Assembly: GCF_905475395.1 (NCBI RefSeq)
Contig: NC_058337.1
Coordinates: forward strand, 7,056,983-7,120,982
From: Chrysoperla carnea
Taxonomy: Eukaryota > Arthropoda > Insecta > Neuroptera > Chrysopidae
DNA: 64,000 bases
Direction of reading: 5' to 3'
Shown: positions 33,236 to 45,192 of the stretch, piece after piece
How the letters are laid out: the number at the start of each line of letters is the position of its first letter
Numbering within the stretch: the first letter of the stretch is position 1
Program-made: the position numbers and the translations under genes
The notes under the pieces: model-generated
What the model was told of the DNA's origin: nothing
The model's input: the letters and a program-made list of their open reading frames with translations, nothing else
Database searches by the model: none

Positions 33236-34360
33236 TGTAAAAATGTTTTTGACTATACTACACATAGATTAAGAGCCTACTGCAAAAATTCATGCCTATC
33301 GAGTAACACTTTGAAATATACTCCGAATACACATACATTAAGTTTCGACATACTACATCCTTAAACAGGCAAACCTGAGTGAAGGCTAGGCACATCCCTT
33401 TTTATAATACACTTTTTGGACCCAGCCTTTACCTACGCAGCAACAACTTCAAACTACTCTCAAAATGTAGTGACTATGAAGTACAATGACATTATAACAT
33501 AGTGCCTCATTTTATTTTGAGCGTTATTGAGGCACGTCTATTTTAATACCTCATCGAGTAACACCTTGAAACTTAGTTTAAATTAATATTTGAACCTTGC
33601 TACTCAAGAAAAAATTAAAGTGCCACTTTTAAACCTGCGCAAAATTCGCGTCACGATACTTTTAAATTTTCAGAAATAATCCAGTCGACAGGTAGGAAAA
33701 GTGGAGTCAAGTGGAAAAAGGTCGGAAGTTATTGAAACTTTGGGATGTTATTCAGGAATGGTTAATTATAACATTTTCTCAAGTTACCAATCTCGAAGAC
33801 TCTGTTAGAAAAAAGAAGGGGAAAAAACTGCAAAATTTTCGACCTTTTCCGGTTTTTACTCAATAACTTTTTTCATTACTTCTTACGGAAAAAGCATATC
33901 CATACTTTTTTGGAGAACTTTAAATTTCATACAATTAATGACCCTTCAAACATGTTCGTATGTTAAATCGTTGCGAGAGATATGGCGCTTCAAAAAAGGT
34001 CATTTCAAAATTCGCTAAAAAATGCAGAATTTCACTTTATTTCTTCTGTTATACCCGAATTATGATTCTCTGTTATACTCGTTATTTCTTCTGTTATACT
34101 CGAATTATGTAAGTATGATTCCTGGTTACAATCACCAACTTTGAAATCCGAATCTGGCCATAAAAAATGTGAAAATTGAGATTGCGATCGTAAAATTGAA
34201 TTTTCAGTTGCAAGCCTTCTTTTGACTCACAATTGTAGCTCATGGACACATATGTGCTAAAGTTTGGAGTATATTTCATAGTGTTACTCGATAGGCATGA
34301 ATTTTTGCAGTGTGCTCTTAATCTAACATACATAGTCAACTAGTGCGTTACTTTTAACTC
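33236..34360. mobile_element. 1.1-kb element with about 100-bp inverted repeats
   Basis: agattaagagcc, tgcaaaaattcatgcctatc and gagtaacactttgaaatata at 33256-33325 recur inverted at 34262-34330. The matching small reading frames on the two strands are the arms themselves and not proteins. Confidence 0.65.
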
Positions 34361-35995
34361 TAATGTACAATACGGAGATATTATCGTAAAAAATAATGTG
34401 TATTATTGTAATAATGTCTCTTTTCAACCACATAAACTCTAACTATACGCTTCTGTTCAGCAATAAAATTCATTAACTTGTTAATTATCCGAACTTTAAT
34501 TAAATTTACCTCGAGTTAGAAACGGTCAATCGACTTCAAATATCCATGGTAATTTACACATATAAAATGCTTTGTGCTGAATGACTGACTGACGGATCAA
34601 CGCACAGCCAATTGGCTTAAGCTAAACTGCTAATCGTAGAGACTTTGTATGACGTAAGCGTGCGATAAAAAATAATTTTGCACAAACGTTCCTTAAATGA
34701 CATAAGTGTGCATTTTGGAAATTAATCCCCTAAAGGTTGAAAGTTTGTATAAAACTTGGTCAATTTTGAAGTTAGAAATGTAAAAAATGATATATGAGCT
34801 CATGGTTCAAAATAAAAGTTTACTATATTCATATTTTTTTTTTAAATTAATTCTTTAAGGGCCAAAATAGGGGATGAAAGTTTGTGTGAAACTTCGTCAT
34901 TTTGATGATGAAAAGGGGATATTAGTTTATTTTATAACTTTTTTATTTTTGGTTCTAAGACTAAAAGTTACTCGACCAAAGTTGTATTGAATTTTATTTT
35001 CAACAAAAAATATTAAAATAATTTTATTGTGAGACCTATAGATGGCGCCCGTGTGACAAGGGTTGCATTGCCACTAACTAGGATTTAAATTTACACTAAT
35101 TTAAAAACGCCGTCCCTTATATCTAAAAAATAAAATTGGATCCTCTACAAATGTAACCCCAAATGTTACTAATCAATCGACTAGAAGAGGTAGGAGTAAA
35201 AGGAAGGATATGTAATAATCTGTTCAAAATATTAAAAAGATGTGTAAATATATGATTTATATATATATTTGTATTTGATTTCTGTTTATTATTCTAATCT
35301 AAAGCTTTGTTTTTTTTATTTGATAGGTATTTTTTGAAAATCATTTTTATTGTCCGCGTTGCGTTGGTTTTTATTAAACATCATTTAAAATAGCAGTAAT
35401 CATCAATCAACATCATTATCAGTATAATATAATAATATATTTTTATTTATTTATAATAAAATTTTATCAATCAATCTCAATCATTTTAAATATTAAATCT
35501 AATTAAATATTTTTGCTGTAATTTACAACATTTCATTATTTATTTATTTATTAAATATATATATAGATATGTTTTTAAGCTACTTCTAAAACAAGTTATA
35601 AAAATTATTTTTTTTAATTTTTAATAATAATCCTATAAGTTTTTAATTAAAATACATTTATTATTAATAATTAACGTTATACTTGAAAATTATTTTTTGT
35701 TCTATAGACTTGATTACGGGTTTTTAACGCTAATGTCAGCGCCACGAGTAAAAAAAAATGTAAACAGTATTTGCTAGACTCAGCTGATTTTTTCATTGAA
35801 TGAAAAGACAAAAGATGTATCATATTTGCACTAACAAATGTTATCATAAATAAAAACAAATAATTTATGCTATAATATCTTTGAAAAAAAATTTTTTTAA
35901 TGAAGACAGCACGCTCTGGGACAAATACTTAAAAATTTTAAATTATTAAATTTGCCTTGTATTAATCATTTCATTTTCCATTTTTACTTTTTCAC
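34361..35995. other. AT-rich intergenic stretch with one LINE/SINE-like tail
   Basis: gactgactgacggatcaacg at about 34583 is a common insect repeat motif; its element class is not clear. The rest (35200-35990) is simple AT-rich sequence without features. Confidence 0.4.
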
Positions 35996-36080
35996 TATTA
36001 GTATAGGCGCCGAGTAAGTTTCGTATGCACATACATGTCCCACCGAACAAGATGTGTATTTCGACGTATTTTGTTCCGTT
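35996..36080 (-). repeat. Short repeat V, copy 1
   Basis: The reverse complement (aaaatacgtcgaaatacac, gcatacgaaac, actcggcgcctatac) matches 43468-43556 over about 80 bp. Confidence 0.7.
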
Positions 36081-36159
36081 GAATCCTTGCTCATCGCTCA
36101 GAGTGGGGGAGAAATTTGTTATAAACAAATTAACTGTTTAAACGGCCATAGCTCCAAGA

Positions 36160-36430
36160 CTATTAACAATTTTGGCATTTTTAATTTTTTCATTATTTTG
36201 ATTGATTTTTACTCAAAATTATTACAAATTTATTGAAATATTTGAATACATAACACTATCAAATTATAAAATTAAAATATAAACTTTTATAACTAGTGTG
36301 CTATGGAACGTAAAAAACGGTGCAAATTGATAATTTAATAGTGTTATGTATTCAAATATTTCAATAAACTTGTAGATAATAATTTTGAGTAGGTAAAGAT
36401 CAAAATAATGAAAAAATTAAAATTTCCCAT
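36160..36430. repeat. Inverted duplication within element K copy 2
   Basis: 36160-36296 is the inverted copy of 36300-36430 (aataatgaaaaaattaaaa, aatacataacactat), meeting at tataactagtgtgctatgg. The other K copy does not have this second arm here, so it arose by rearrangement. Confidence 0.7.
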
Positions 36431-36700
36431 TTTGTTATGAAAATCGATATATGAGTTGAAAAAATGATAGTTTTTCTTTTTTTTCGATATCTCTAACCAT
36501 CTTTGACGCTAGACAAAATATTAAGAATCGACCCTATTTATCAATTTGTAGAAGGTTGAGTTTAAAGTTCTGATTTCGGTTAAATATCTTAAAAAATGTA
36601 ACCCATCATCACCCTGTATGATTGTGCAAAATTTCAAATCGATATTCCTATAAATAACGAAAATATGAGGGTGTCTTCATCCAAAGTGCGACACACTGCA
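36297..36700 (+). mobile_element. Element K, right half, copy 2
   Basis: taactagtgtgctatgg to gtgcgacacactgc matches 27755-28158, including the catcaccctgtatg motif. The normal left half is missing. Confidence 0.75.
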
Positions 36701-36960
36701 TATTATGTATGTGTACGTTTGTTCATAGCATATACTATATTCACTAAGGAAGTGAGAAGAAAGATACTCTTATTACTTTGTGTGTAAGAGTGGCTATCTT
36801 TCTTTACTTACATGATGTAATAAAAAAAAACGATTGCGTATAGTCAACACTGTCAATATATAGTATTTCAACAATTAACTCAGTCAATTGTATCTCTAAC
36901 GGTTTACAAGGTAGGTCATATGAACCCCAGAGCCCTATCGACCTATGTTGCTCTTGGTAT
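36701..36960. repeat. B-family element, copy 8 (rearranged)
   Basis: 36725-36892 is a beta-type 5' module in - orientation ending in actcagtcaattg. Without a gap, 36893-36955 is B core in + orientation (tatctctaacggtttacaag, cctatgttgctc). The two parts face each other, which no other copy shows. Confidence 0.75.
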
Positions 36961-37821
36961 AAGTATTGTTGAGACTTTGTTTTATTGAGAGCTTTCCTGG
37001 GGAGATATTTAAGCCGATAGATTGAAATGGCCAACCGTGTAAATAATAAATGTATTTTAATAAATTTTAAAAACACATAAATGGATTCTGGATATGGATA
37101 TGGATATGGATACATAACATAAACAAAATTTTATTTTAATATATCCATATTATACAATAGTTTTGTAGATACTGTTCCCATTTTAAGCAAGGCTGGATCT
37201 TTGTCTTTATGTAAAACTTATCTTTAAACATCTGCTAGATTAAGGCTAATTGTTATTGAAAAGTATCCATCATTTTTAAAAGACTAAGCGCTGATTTTAT
37301 AAACAATTACAAGGTCCGTATTCATGAAACTGTTTATAACACCCTTAAATGCTTTGAATTCTCAAGCTGTCTGATCATGGTCAGTACTTAAATACTTGTC
37401 AAATGATTTTTAGTTGCAGAATACCAAATCTTATTTATTTCGAAATCTTACTGAACAGCTCAGACCGACAACGAGCTTATAAAAGATCCATTTTTTGAAA
37501 CTGTCATGGTCAATTCTCCTCTTTATGTAAGATGAAGTATCTACCTTTCTAGGAGTAGAAACCACCTAAAAAAATGGGTGGTTTCCACTCTTAGAAAATT
37601 TTACCATCTTTTAACAAACTGTCATAAAATGAAATGTGATAATTAAAATGGTTCGGCTGTTTGAGTAAGTACGGTGAATGTTCATTTCTTTTGTTGTGGT
37701 AAATGATAGTTCAAAGTCCATTGAACTAAGTTTCAAAAAAGTTTTCATCGCATAAAGAAAAAAAAATTACCTTACGGAACTTTCCAAAAAGAAAACATAA
37801 AAAACTTAGGTTTTTGACACT
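36961..37821. other. Intergenic, unassigned
   Basis: It includes a short (GGATAT)n run at 37087-37112 and a hairpin gaaaccacc...ggtggtttc at 37558-37590. No gene seen. Confidence 0.45.
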
Positions 37822-37927
37822 ATTTTTAGAGCATTTTTTTACATTTACGTCATACAAATTGCCAAGTTTACGATATTTTTAGAGCATTTTCTTACATTTA
37901 CGCCATACAAATTGCCTAGTTGACTAG
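37822..37927 (+). repeat. 53-bp tandem duplication
   Basis: atttttagagcatttt followed by acatttacg and catacaaattgcc occurs at 37822 and again at 37875. Confidence 0.85.
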
Positions 37928-39139
37928 TTGACTAGTCACGTGATAGCCAAACCCCTTTAAATAAGATACAACGCAAAAAATTCGAAAACTCGATTATCGA
38001 TTGCTCGCTGTTTAGTAAGATTTCGATTCGGGGTTGACATTTTTTATTACGATCGAAAAGTGAATTTATACCAACGAATTTAATATTCATAATTAATCAT
38101 ACACGCGCCAAGACGTACGATATTAAAAATTTGTAATAAATTTAAAAATAATAAAATCAATTAAACCTGTAAACGTCTAAAATGATGGAACTTTTTTATC
38201 ATACTGTTAAGGTTTTTGTAGCGACATAAAAGAGAACGCGGTCTCTTTAAAAGAGAAAAAATATGGTTCTCTCAATAGTAGTGTAGGTATTACTTAAGTA
38301 AATCTGTCAATATTACCATATATGTATTGTTCATCTGTGTATACTGTGGTATCAGTATCTCATAGTTGCAACACACAGAAGTAAATTCAACAACGTTGTC
38401 GCTTACACAATTCACTTCTAGTTTAGACTAAAAATTCGTCAAAAAGTAATCTCTGTTTAATGTTTCTTCTGTAAACTAAACGGTCAATTACATCCAATTT
38501 AGACTCAAACATCCCTAATTTATTTATCAGTGGCGTACCTCGCCTTGGAAAGACCCTGTATCAAAATTCCCCAATTAAGGTTTGAGCCCAAGGGTCCCAA
38601 ATTAAGGTTTGGGTCTCCCTTGCTTTTAAAAGAAGTTCTTTTGAAACAGGATAGGATCATAATTAGATATTAAACGTAAAATTAACATAAAGTATCCAGA
38701 ATCGGAATCATGACCTCTTAAAGGTAGATTACATGATGCTAAAGTAATTATAACATATTAATTATACGATGCAATACATCTCTCCAGAATGCAACTTTAC
38801 TATTAATTTCATTTTGCAATAAAATATCGATGATAGGGATGCATTAATAAGCTGTTGTGAGTTTTCATGGTCAAATATACATTGCATAAAATTAGCCCGG
38901 GGACCCCGTATCATTGATACGGCTAATACGGCGGTAGCTACGAGTGTGTGACGACTTGACGAAAGTGAGAAAGAGAAACATTGTTAGGGTGTTAGTGTGT
39001 TTTCTTTTGAGGTCTCCACAACACCAGGCGCAGTCAATCATAGCCTACTTCATTAGTGGTCGCGCGCACCAAAACAACTTACAGCTAAGCCACCAAAAAA
39101 TGATTTAAAAAGTTTCTTCGATTATAAATAAAAGAACTT
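37928..39139. other. Intergenic, unassigned
   Basis: No coding potential or matched repeat was recognised; locally higher GC at 38900-39070. Confidence 0.4.
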
Positions 39140-39748
39140 TTAACACACAAAAAAACCGACTTAAAAAATCGATTCCAAAACTAATTAATATGCACTAAAA
39201 AGTAAAAAAATAATGATAATATAATGTAGTAGCATTTATTGTTATTTTTTGAGTCAGTGTTAACCAAGGAAACAACTGTGACAGGACAGTTTGCTACATT
39301 AACTTGGCTGACACCGACTCCAAAAATAACAATAAATGCTACTACATTATATTATCGTTATTCTATACTACATTAAGTCGTTTTTTGTTTTTTTTTTTGT
39401 TAAAAGTTTTTTTATTTTGTGATTTTTAGTGAATCTAAAGAACACAAACTAATTTGTCACACTAAAAAAAGAATCACCGAAATCGGTTGGTGTGATATTG
39501 AGTAATTCGTCCATTTGTTGTACACATACTTATTGCAAATTTAAGACTTATATGGTTTTCTCATGGATGCCATTGTCAGAACTGGACCAAATTGAAATGG
39601 GACCACACGGCAAGCACAAGCTTTCAAATAAAATAGAATAATCTAAATCGGTTCACCCAGTCGAAAGTTCTGAGGTAACAAACATAAAAAAATAAAATAC
39701 AACCTAATTAAGAATCTTTTCCTTTTTTTGAAGTCGGTTAAAAACTAG
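39140..39748. mobile_element. Element C, copy 1 (complete)
   Basis: It is framed by aaaccgactt and aagtcggtt. The left part is a palindrome (aataatgataatataatg ... cattatattatc) around ccaaggaaacaactgtg. Then come one unit containing gaaatcggttggtgtgat, atggttttctcatggatg and gggaccacac. Copy 2 at 63190-64000 has this last unit tandemly repeated. Confidence 0.72.
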
Positions 39749-40186
39749 CTAATTAATTACACGGATAATTTTGTTTTCTTAAATATTTCTAATTTTTAAA
39801 CATTTACCAAACTAATTAAATTTTGACTTCACATATATTTCATCTCAATTTCATAGTAGGATAACATGTCAGATGTTGTATTACATATTCTAAGCGACAA
39901 TTGTAAGGCTCGCTCGTTTCTTTACAGCTTTATCTCGTTAAAAACTAACTATTTTTAAACTCATGTCGTTAGAAATACCTTAAGATTACATTACTGATAA
40001 CACGTTTTAAAAATTTATTCAAAGTAGTTAATAGAATAATAATGTGTAATTGAAAATTGATTGTCCTGCAATCGATTTAAATATTTTAAAATTTTTAATA
40101 GATCATAAACAATAACCTTTAAACAATTTTTTTTTTAAATTAATGAGTCTATTCACAAAATTTTATTCTATTTGATATATGTTAAT

Positions 40187-41588
40187 CAGTGGCGGATTTA
40201 CCAACAGAAGTATAGTCTGAAGCCTAAAATCGCCAAATTTGGTTGAAAAAAAATTTACATGATGTCTTACAGAAAAAACATTATTGTATACACGGAGAAA
40301 AGAAGTCTTGAAACATTAAAATAAAAACAATTATTATTCATGCGCGCCGGAGGAGGTGCAAAGGGATCCACTTACGCCCGCTTGTCTTGAAAAACAATAC
40401 ATAGAAAAAGATTAATATTCATTGTTCTCCTCTAATCTTTCCCACCTCAGTCCCGTACGAAAAATTCATGTTTCATCATTAATTAAACGTACAGTAAATG
40501 CGCTCCATTCTTCAATAAAACCACATCTCCGCTGCTGTTCTTTTTGTCACAGTCCACGATTCGTATGCCTACAATAAAACAGGCCACCCATAACACTTTA
40601 GCACCCAACTTTGTTCTTTTAGAAATGTTTTTATTTAACATTAACGACCTGGATTTATTAAAAGCTATCTTTGCGAGGGTCACGCACCTCTTAATCATAT
40701 GTGCACATCTACCGTCTTCAACTATAAGAGCTCCAAGGTATACCTATTGATTCATTTGTTCCACCAGGGTGTTATGAATTCTTAATTCGCATTTGGTTTT
40801 TGTTTGCTTATCTTTGTCTATCTAGAAATATGTAGCTAAAAAAAAAACTTTCGAAAACTGGAATTTTTTAGAAATATTTCCAAAGTAAGTTATTTAAAAC
40901 CATATTTTCTAAGGTAATTGTGAAAAACTTCGAAAATCGGTATGCTTTGAACTTTGGTTATGAATATCTTTTAGAACGCTTACAGTAATCCAATAAACAA
41001 AAGATACCATTTTTGTAGATCAGTTAAGTTTTATTAATTAGCGAGTTATAAAATGAACAAAAAATAAATTTTTTTCAGTTCTCCAAATTTTGTCCTTCAA
41101 TATCTTTTAAATGGTTAGATTGGTGGAAAAAGTATCAGACACCTCTTTTGTAGAACGTTCAACTTAATACAAAATATGTGTTGAAATTTGCTGTACGTTC
41201 AATGAATGGCAAAATATGAATTTTTTCATAAGTGGTTGAGGTAAAAATGAAAACTTTTATAAGGAAGACCTTCCTATTAATATTAACATGTCATATTTGG
41301 AGATAATTTTCTAGAGGTGCATAGCAACCATTTGGTATCGAAAGTAAAAGAAAATAGTGATTGTTTTGACCAACCCAAGTGTAGATGGAAATGCACCCCC
41401 TTGAATGTAATCCTGGCGGCGCCCATATATGTAATGATAACGATAGAGCACAAATCATAAAATTGCAATTTCATTGACAGAGAAATTTTAATTAATATGA
41501 TTGTGAACTAGGTTATTGAATTGCAGATTAGTAGTAGCGGAAAAAATTGAATAGCCGACTGTGCGGCAAATGTTTAAATCCGCCACTG
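40187..41588. mobile_element. 1.4-kb element with CAGTGGCGGATTTA ends
   Basis: cagtggcggattta at the left, taaatccgccactg at the right, perfect for 14 bp. The flanks (atgttaat / gtgtttac) agree at 5 of 8 bases, a possible decayed hAT-type duplication. It contains a LINE reverse-transcriptase fragment on the - strand. Confidence 0.72.
40483..40765 (-). pseudogene. LINE reverse transcriptase, C-terminal fragment
   Basis: On the - strand the translation reads VEQMNQ, a stop, YLGALIVEDGR, IKRCVTLAKIAFNKSRS, LNKNISKRTKL and WVACFIVGIRIVDCDKK. This order is typical of the region after the catalytic core in non-LTR retrotransposons of insects. It is short, with an in-frame stop and no upstream YADD core, so it is a dead fragment. 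Confidence 0.75.
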
Positions 41589-41809
41589 GTGTTTACTATC
41601 ATTACTATCTATATTTAAAAAAAAAAGGTTAAACTAAATTTAAATGATGACGTCATACAACCAATACACTTTTTATGTCCCCTTGGAATACAGATTCCAG
41701 TAGACGTTACCAAAGAATATCATGCAATAAATATTCAATCATCTGATGCCAGTCAATTTAGAAAACTTATTATAAGACAATTTCACCTTTTTGACATTTT
41801 TAAATCAAT

Positions 41810-42610
41810 GACAGTTTCGATGTGATAGAAAGTTATTTTTTTGTCTGAAGTATTAAAAACTCATTTCCAAAGTGATGAGTCTTCTACTCAAACTGTGAGA
41901 AATTTACGAATAAAATTTGGCAAAAAGGATGTGTCAAACGCAGTTTGTGGATCAATTTGCGATCATCCGATGCGTTTTCGGTTCACTCAATGGGACAAAG
42001 ACCGCTTGATCGAATATTATCATTTTGAACGAAAAATCATCTTTTCCGGTGAAGCTAATTTCTACGTCGGAGGATACGTCAATAAGCAAAATTATCGTAT
42101 GTAGGGCTCGGAAAATCCACACTCCATCGTGGAGAAACCAATGCATCAACAACGACTGACATGTCTGGTGCGGATTTTGGTCTGGCGGTATTTTTGGGCC
42201 ATTTTTCATTGAAAATGAGCAAGGAAACGTCGTTAAACTAAACGAGTTTTGCTTCCCAAAAATGAAGAGGATAACATAGACGACATTTGGTTCTAATTCA
42301 GTGAACGAAACAATCGATCTTTTGCGCACTGTTTTCGAAAATCACATAATGAGCAGAAATGCTGATGTCAGTTTGCCACCTCGATGCTGCGATTTGATTC
42401 CGATGGATTTTTTCTTGTAGAGAACCGTTAAGGACAAGTGTTACGCTAACTATCCAGATTGACGACTTGAAATTTACAATTGAAGTTGTCATTGACGAAA
42501 TAGAGGCTCAAACAATTGAAAATGTACTGAAAAATTGGGTTGACAAAATGGGCTACTGTAGAGCCAGCCATGGAAGTCATTGAACGATGTTGCGTTCCAT
42601 GTTAAATTTC
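41810..42610 (+). pseudogene. IS630/Tc1/mariner-type transposase fossil 1
   Basis: Readable pieces in order are TVRNLRIKFGKKDVS (N-terminal region), IIFSGEANFYVGGYVNKQNY (41 to 42.1 kb), SENPH after a stop, and then, in another frame, VWCGFWSGGIFGPFFIENE. They continue with VNETIDLLRTVFENHIMSRN, LPPRCCDLIPMDFFL and, near the end, ENVLKNWVDKMGYCRAS. The order matches the family. Several stops and frameshifts are present, about half the N-terminal domain is deleted, and the first catalytic Asp (normally FSDEAHF) is Gly here. Confidence 0.85.
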
Positions 42611-43467
42611 AAAATATACTCTTTTCAACAAAGCAACCATTTAAAAATATCCATGTGTTTTCATTTTACAGCAAAATTAAATTTCAATTTTTAAATGGTC
42701 CATCCGTTATTTAGTTTGAAGTTCTGGATTTACATTAGTGACTTCGGTCGTCTTAACTTAAGTGAACAATAATTATACGCATAATGGCTGAGTTAGCTGA
42801 GACGAACGCTCACTTAATTTAGAGAGCGTTCGGTATAAAAACTAGAATTGACACCCCATTTATAATTTATCTTTTCATTCACTATGATTCACTTCGGCTG
42901 AACCGCATTGGGATTGAATATATGATGTCACCAATTGAATAGAAAATATATAATTAATATAGAATTTTAATTTTTGATTATTTTAACAATGATTCGATTC
43001 TAAACAGTAGAAATCATCTTTATACAAAGATGTTATAAAAATTTGTAGCGGACAATGCAACATCTGATTCTATACATAAAATTAAGTAAAAAAGATTCTA
43101 TAACTTTTTTCGATTTCGTCTTAGTTTAGCCTTACTCAATTTTTTTTTTTTTTTGTAAAAATAACAAATCTGTTATGTAAAAAACATTTTAAAAGCAAAT
43201 TGTATAGAAAACCAGAAATAAATTAAAATAAAAAATAAAAAAAAAGTTATTAAGTATTTTCTACTTACTTTTATGTGTAGCATTCTCGTATTGCATAGTC
43301 TAATAATAAATTTACGTGACCGAGCGCAAATTGAGACGCAGCTTGGTGAGAGGACGTGACGCAGTTTTATGTAGATTAATGTCAGGGAGTAACGCAATTT
43401 ATGTATGGTCTACTCTAGTTGTATTGTATAATATACTGATACAGTTTTAGTATAATGAACTGTTTAC
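42611..43467. other. Intergenic, unassigned
   Basis: Flank of the transposase fossil followed by AT-rich DNA; no gene or matched inverted repeat was seen. Confidence 0.4.
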
Positions 43468-43556
43468 TCGAGCAGATCAAAATACGTCGAAATACACTCC
43501 TTGTTGGATAGGACCTGTAAATGCATACGAAATCGACTCAGCACCTACACTATTAT
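43468..43556 (+). repeat. Short repeat V, copy 2
   Basis: aaaatacgtcgaaatacactcc through cagcacctacactatt; inverted relative to 35996-36080. It directly precedes the MITE at 43587. Confidence 0.7.
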
Positions 43557-43586
43557 TTATAGCAATAATCCATGGCAATTTAATAA

Positions 43587-43785
43587 TAGACCTTTTAATC
43601 GATTTGCTATTGTTTCGAACAGTTTTCAAAAAACTATTCAAGTTAAGAAATTAAATATCTTTTTAACCTTTATCAAACAGCGCTTTTTGACAAAGATAGA
43701 AGACATGTGATATATCTTTACTTGATCAATTTTTTGACATCTGTTCGAAACAAAAAAGAATCATTTTTCTAAATGAAAAGGTCTA
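43587..43785. mobile_element. 200-bp MITE J, copy 1
   Basis: tagaccttttaatcgatttg at the left, aaatgaaaaggtcta at the right; inside, tttgacaaagatagaagac and gacatctgttcgaaac. The same sequence is inserted in a transposase fossil at 46176-46374. Confidence 0.8.
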
Positions 43786-44200
43786 TGAAAACTAATCGCT
43801 TAATATGCTTGATTTATGATATTAGATGACAGTTGTTTGATGGCACAGGTTACTTGTTTGAATACACAACAGTTACCCAGTGACTGACTTCTATCTATCT
43901 ATAAGCGGTGCCCCGTCAGCTCACCAAACTTCTCGGCCTATCAATATAATAAAATTTGATGGTCAGGCTCTTTCATTTCAAAATCCATATATGTAAAAAA
44001 TACATAATGATAGTATTTTTATGTAATGATTTTTAAGCTAATATTATCGTAAGACTTATTGGTACGTGAAAAACTAAACTAAAACTACATAAAAAATTTT
44101 GTTTTACAATTCAGTCGATGGGGTCCGTTTAAAAACATAGACATCATTAATTTACATAAATTTATTTTTATTTAATTTTTTTTATTCATTGCTATTGTAC

Positions 44201-44568
44201 AGGCTGAGCCATCTTTTACATCGGTATGTAAACATTGAAAATCTTTCAACATTTATCAATCGATTGAGTTAGACAAGTTTTTGAAACGTCAATTCAGTAT
44301 AATTCACCTGAATCGCTTCACACTGACATTCGTGACAAACATTCGTGCCGAAATCATCGCTATGCCGCCGGAGATGCTCGAAGAGATACTGGAAAACACA
44401 GATGGTGCATACATTTTCTTTTGGCCAATAGGTGGCCACTTGTATGTTGTTGCTTTCAAAAACTATTCCAAAGGACCAAATTGAATAAAAATACCTCATA
44501 TACAGAAATAGTTTTTTTTCTAAATTATTCAATGTTTACATACCGATATACAGGATGGCACACCCGTT
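44201..44568 (+). mobile_element. Mariner-like element 2, internally deleted with 3' transposase remnant
   Basis: Terminal inverted repeats of about 35 bp: ccatcttttacatcggtatg ... at the left and cataccgatatacaggatgg at the right. Between them only the transposase C-terminus is left: NIRAEIIAMPPEMLEEILEN and GGHLYVVAFK, in the 67-codon frame at 44281-44484. It is a MITE-like deletion derivative of the same family as 46131-47545. Confidence 0.82.
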
Positions 44569-44916
44569 AAAGTTTTAAATAAATTATTTAAATAATATAT
44601 TATAATTTCTTAAACTGCAACGATTAAATAACGACTTTTTAAAAAGTAATTAATATTGTATTTAAAACTAAAAATTAATTTTAATAAATCATCATTTCAA
44701 TGATTTTTTTACATTCAACAAATAAAAAATGAATTTTCTTCATCAACCAATTGAAAAGGCCAAAACACTTAACTGTGCCTCATAAAATAAACAAAATGGA
44801 AAAATCGCAAAACTTTATTGACAGGAAAAATTTTATTGAAAGGAAATAAACTTAAGCGAAATTGAAAGGAGACAATATCTAACATATATCAGTCAATATG
44901 AATTTCTTTACATCCA

Positions 44917-45192
44917 ATATACAGGCCGTTTTTGTACCATCTAGGGATACCAATTTCACTAGTATGATAGAATACATGCGTTAAGCAATGCATCTAAGTG
45001 AGAGGTATTATATACATGTGTTGAGCATGTAGTTGACGACAGATCTTCTGTTGTGTGCATGCATCTTACAACTACATACTCAACACATGTTTATAATACC
45101 TCTCAATTAGATGAATTGTCTAACGCATCTATTCTGTCATACTAGTGATATTTATATGCCTAGATAGTACAAAAACGGATTGTATATTCTAT
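44917..45192. mobile_element. Fold-back element FB1, copy 2
   Basis: aatatacaggccgtttttg at the left pairs with caaaaacggattgtatatt at the right, then taccatctagg with cctagatagta, and gagaggtattatatacatgt with its inverse. Same family as 13547-13884 but with different outermost bases. Confidence 0.82.

Noticed and set aside
33182..34339. Two small proteins with the shared peptide CKNSCLSSNT on opposite strands
   Set aside because: They are translations of the two arms of one inverted repeat, not related genes.
44281..44484. 67-codon frame taken as a small gene
   Set aside because: It is the C-terminal remnant of a mariner-type transposase between terminal inverted repeats.
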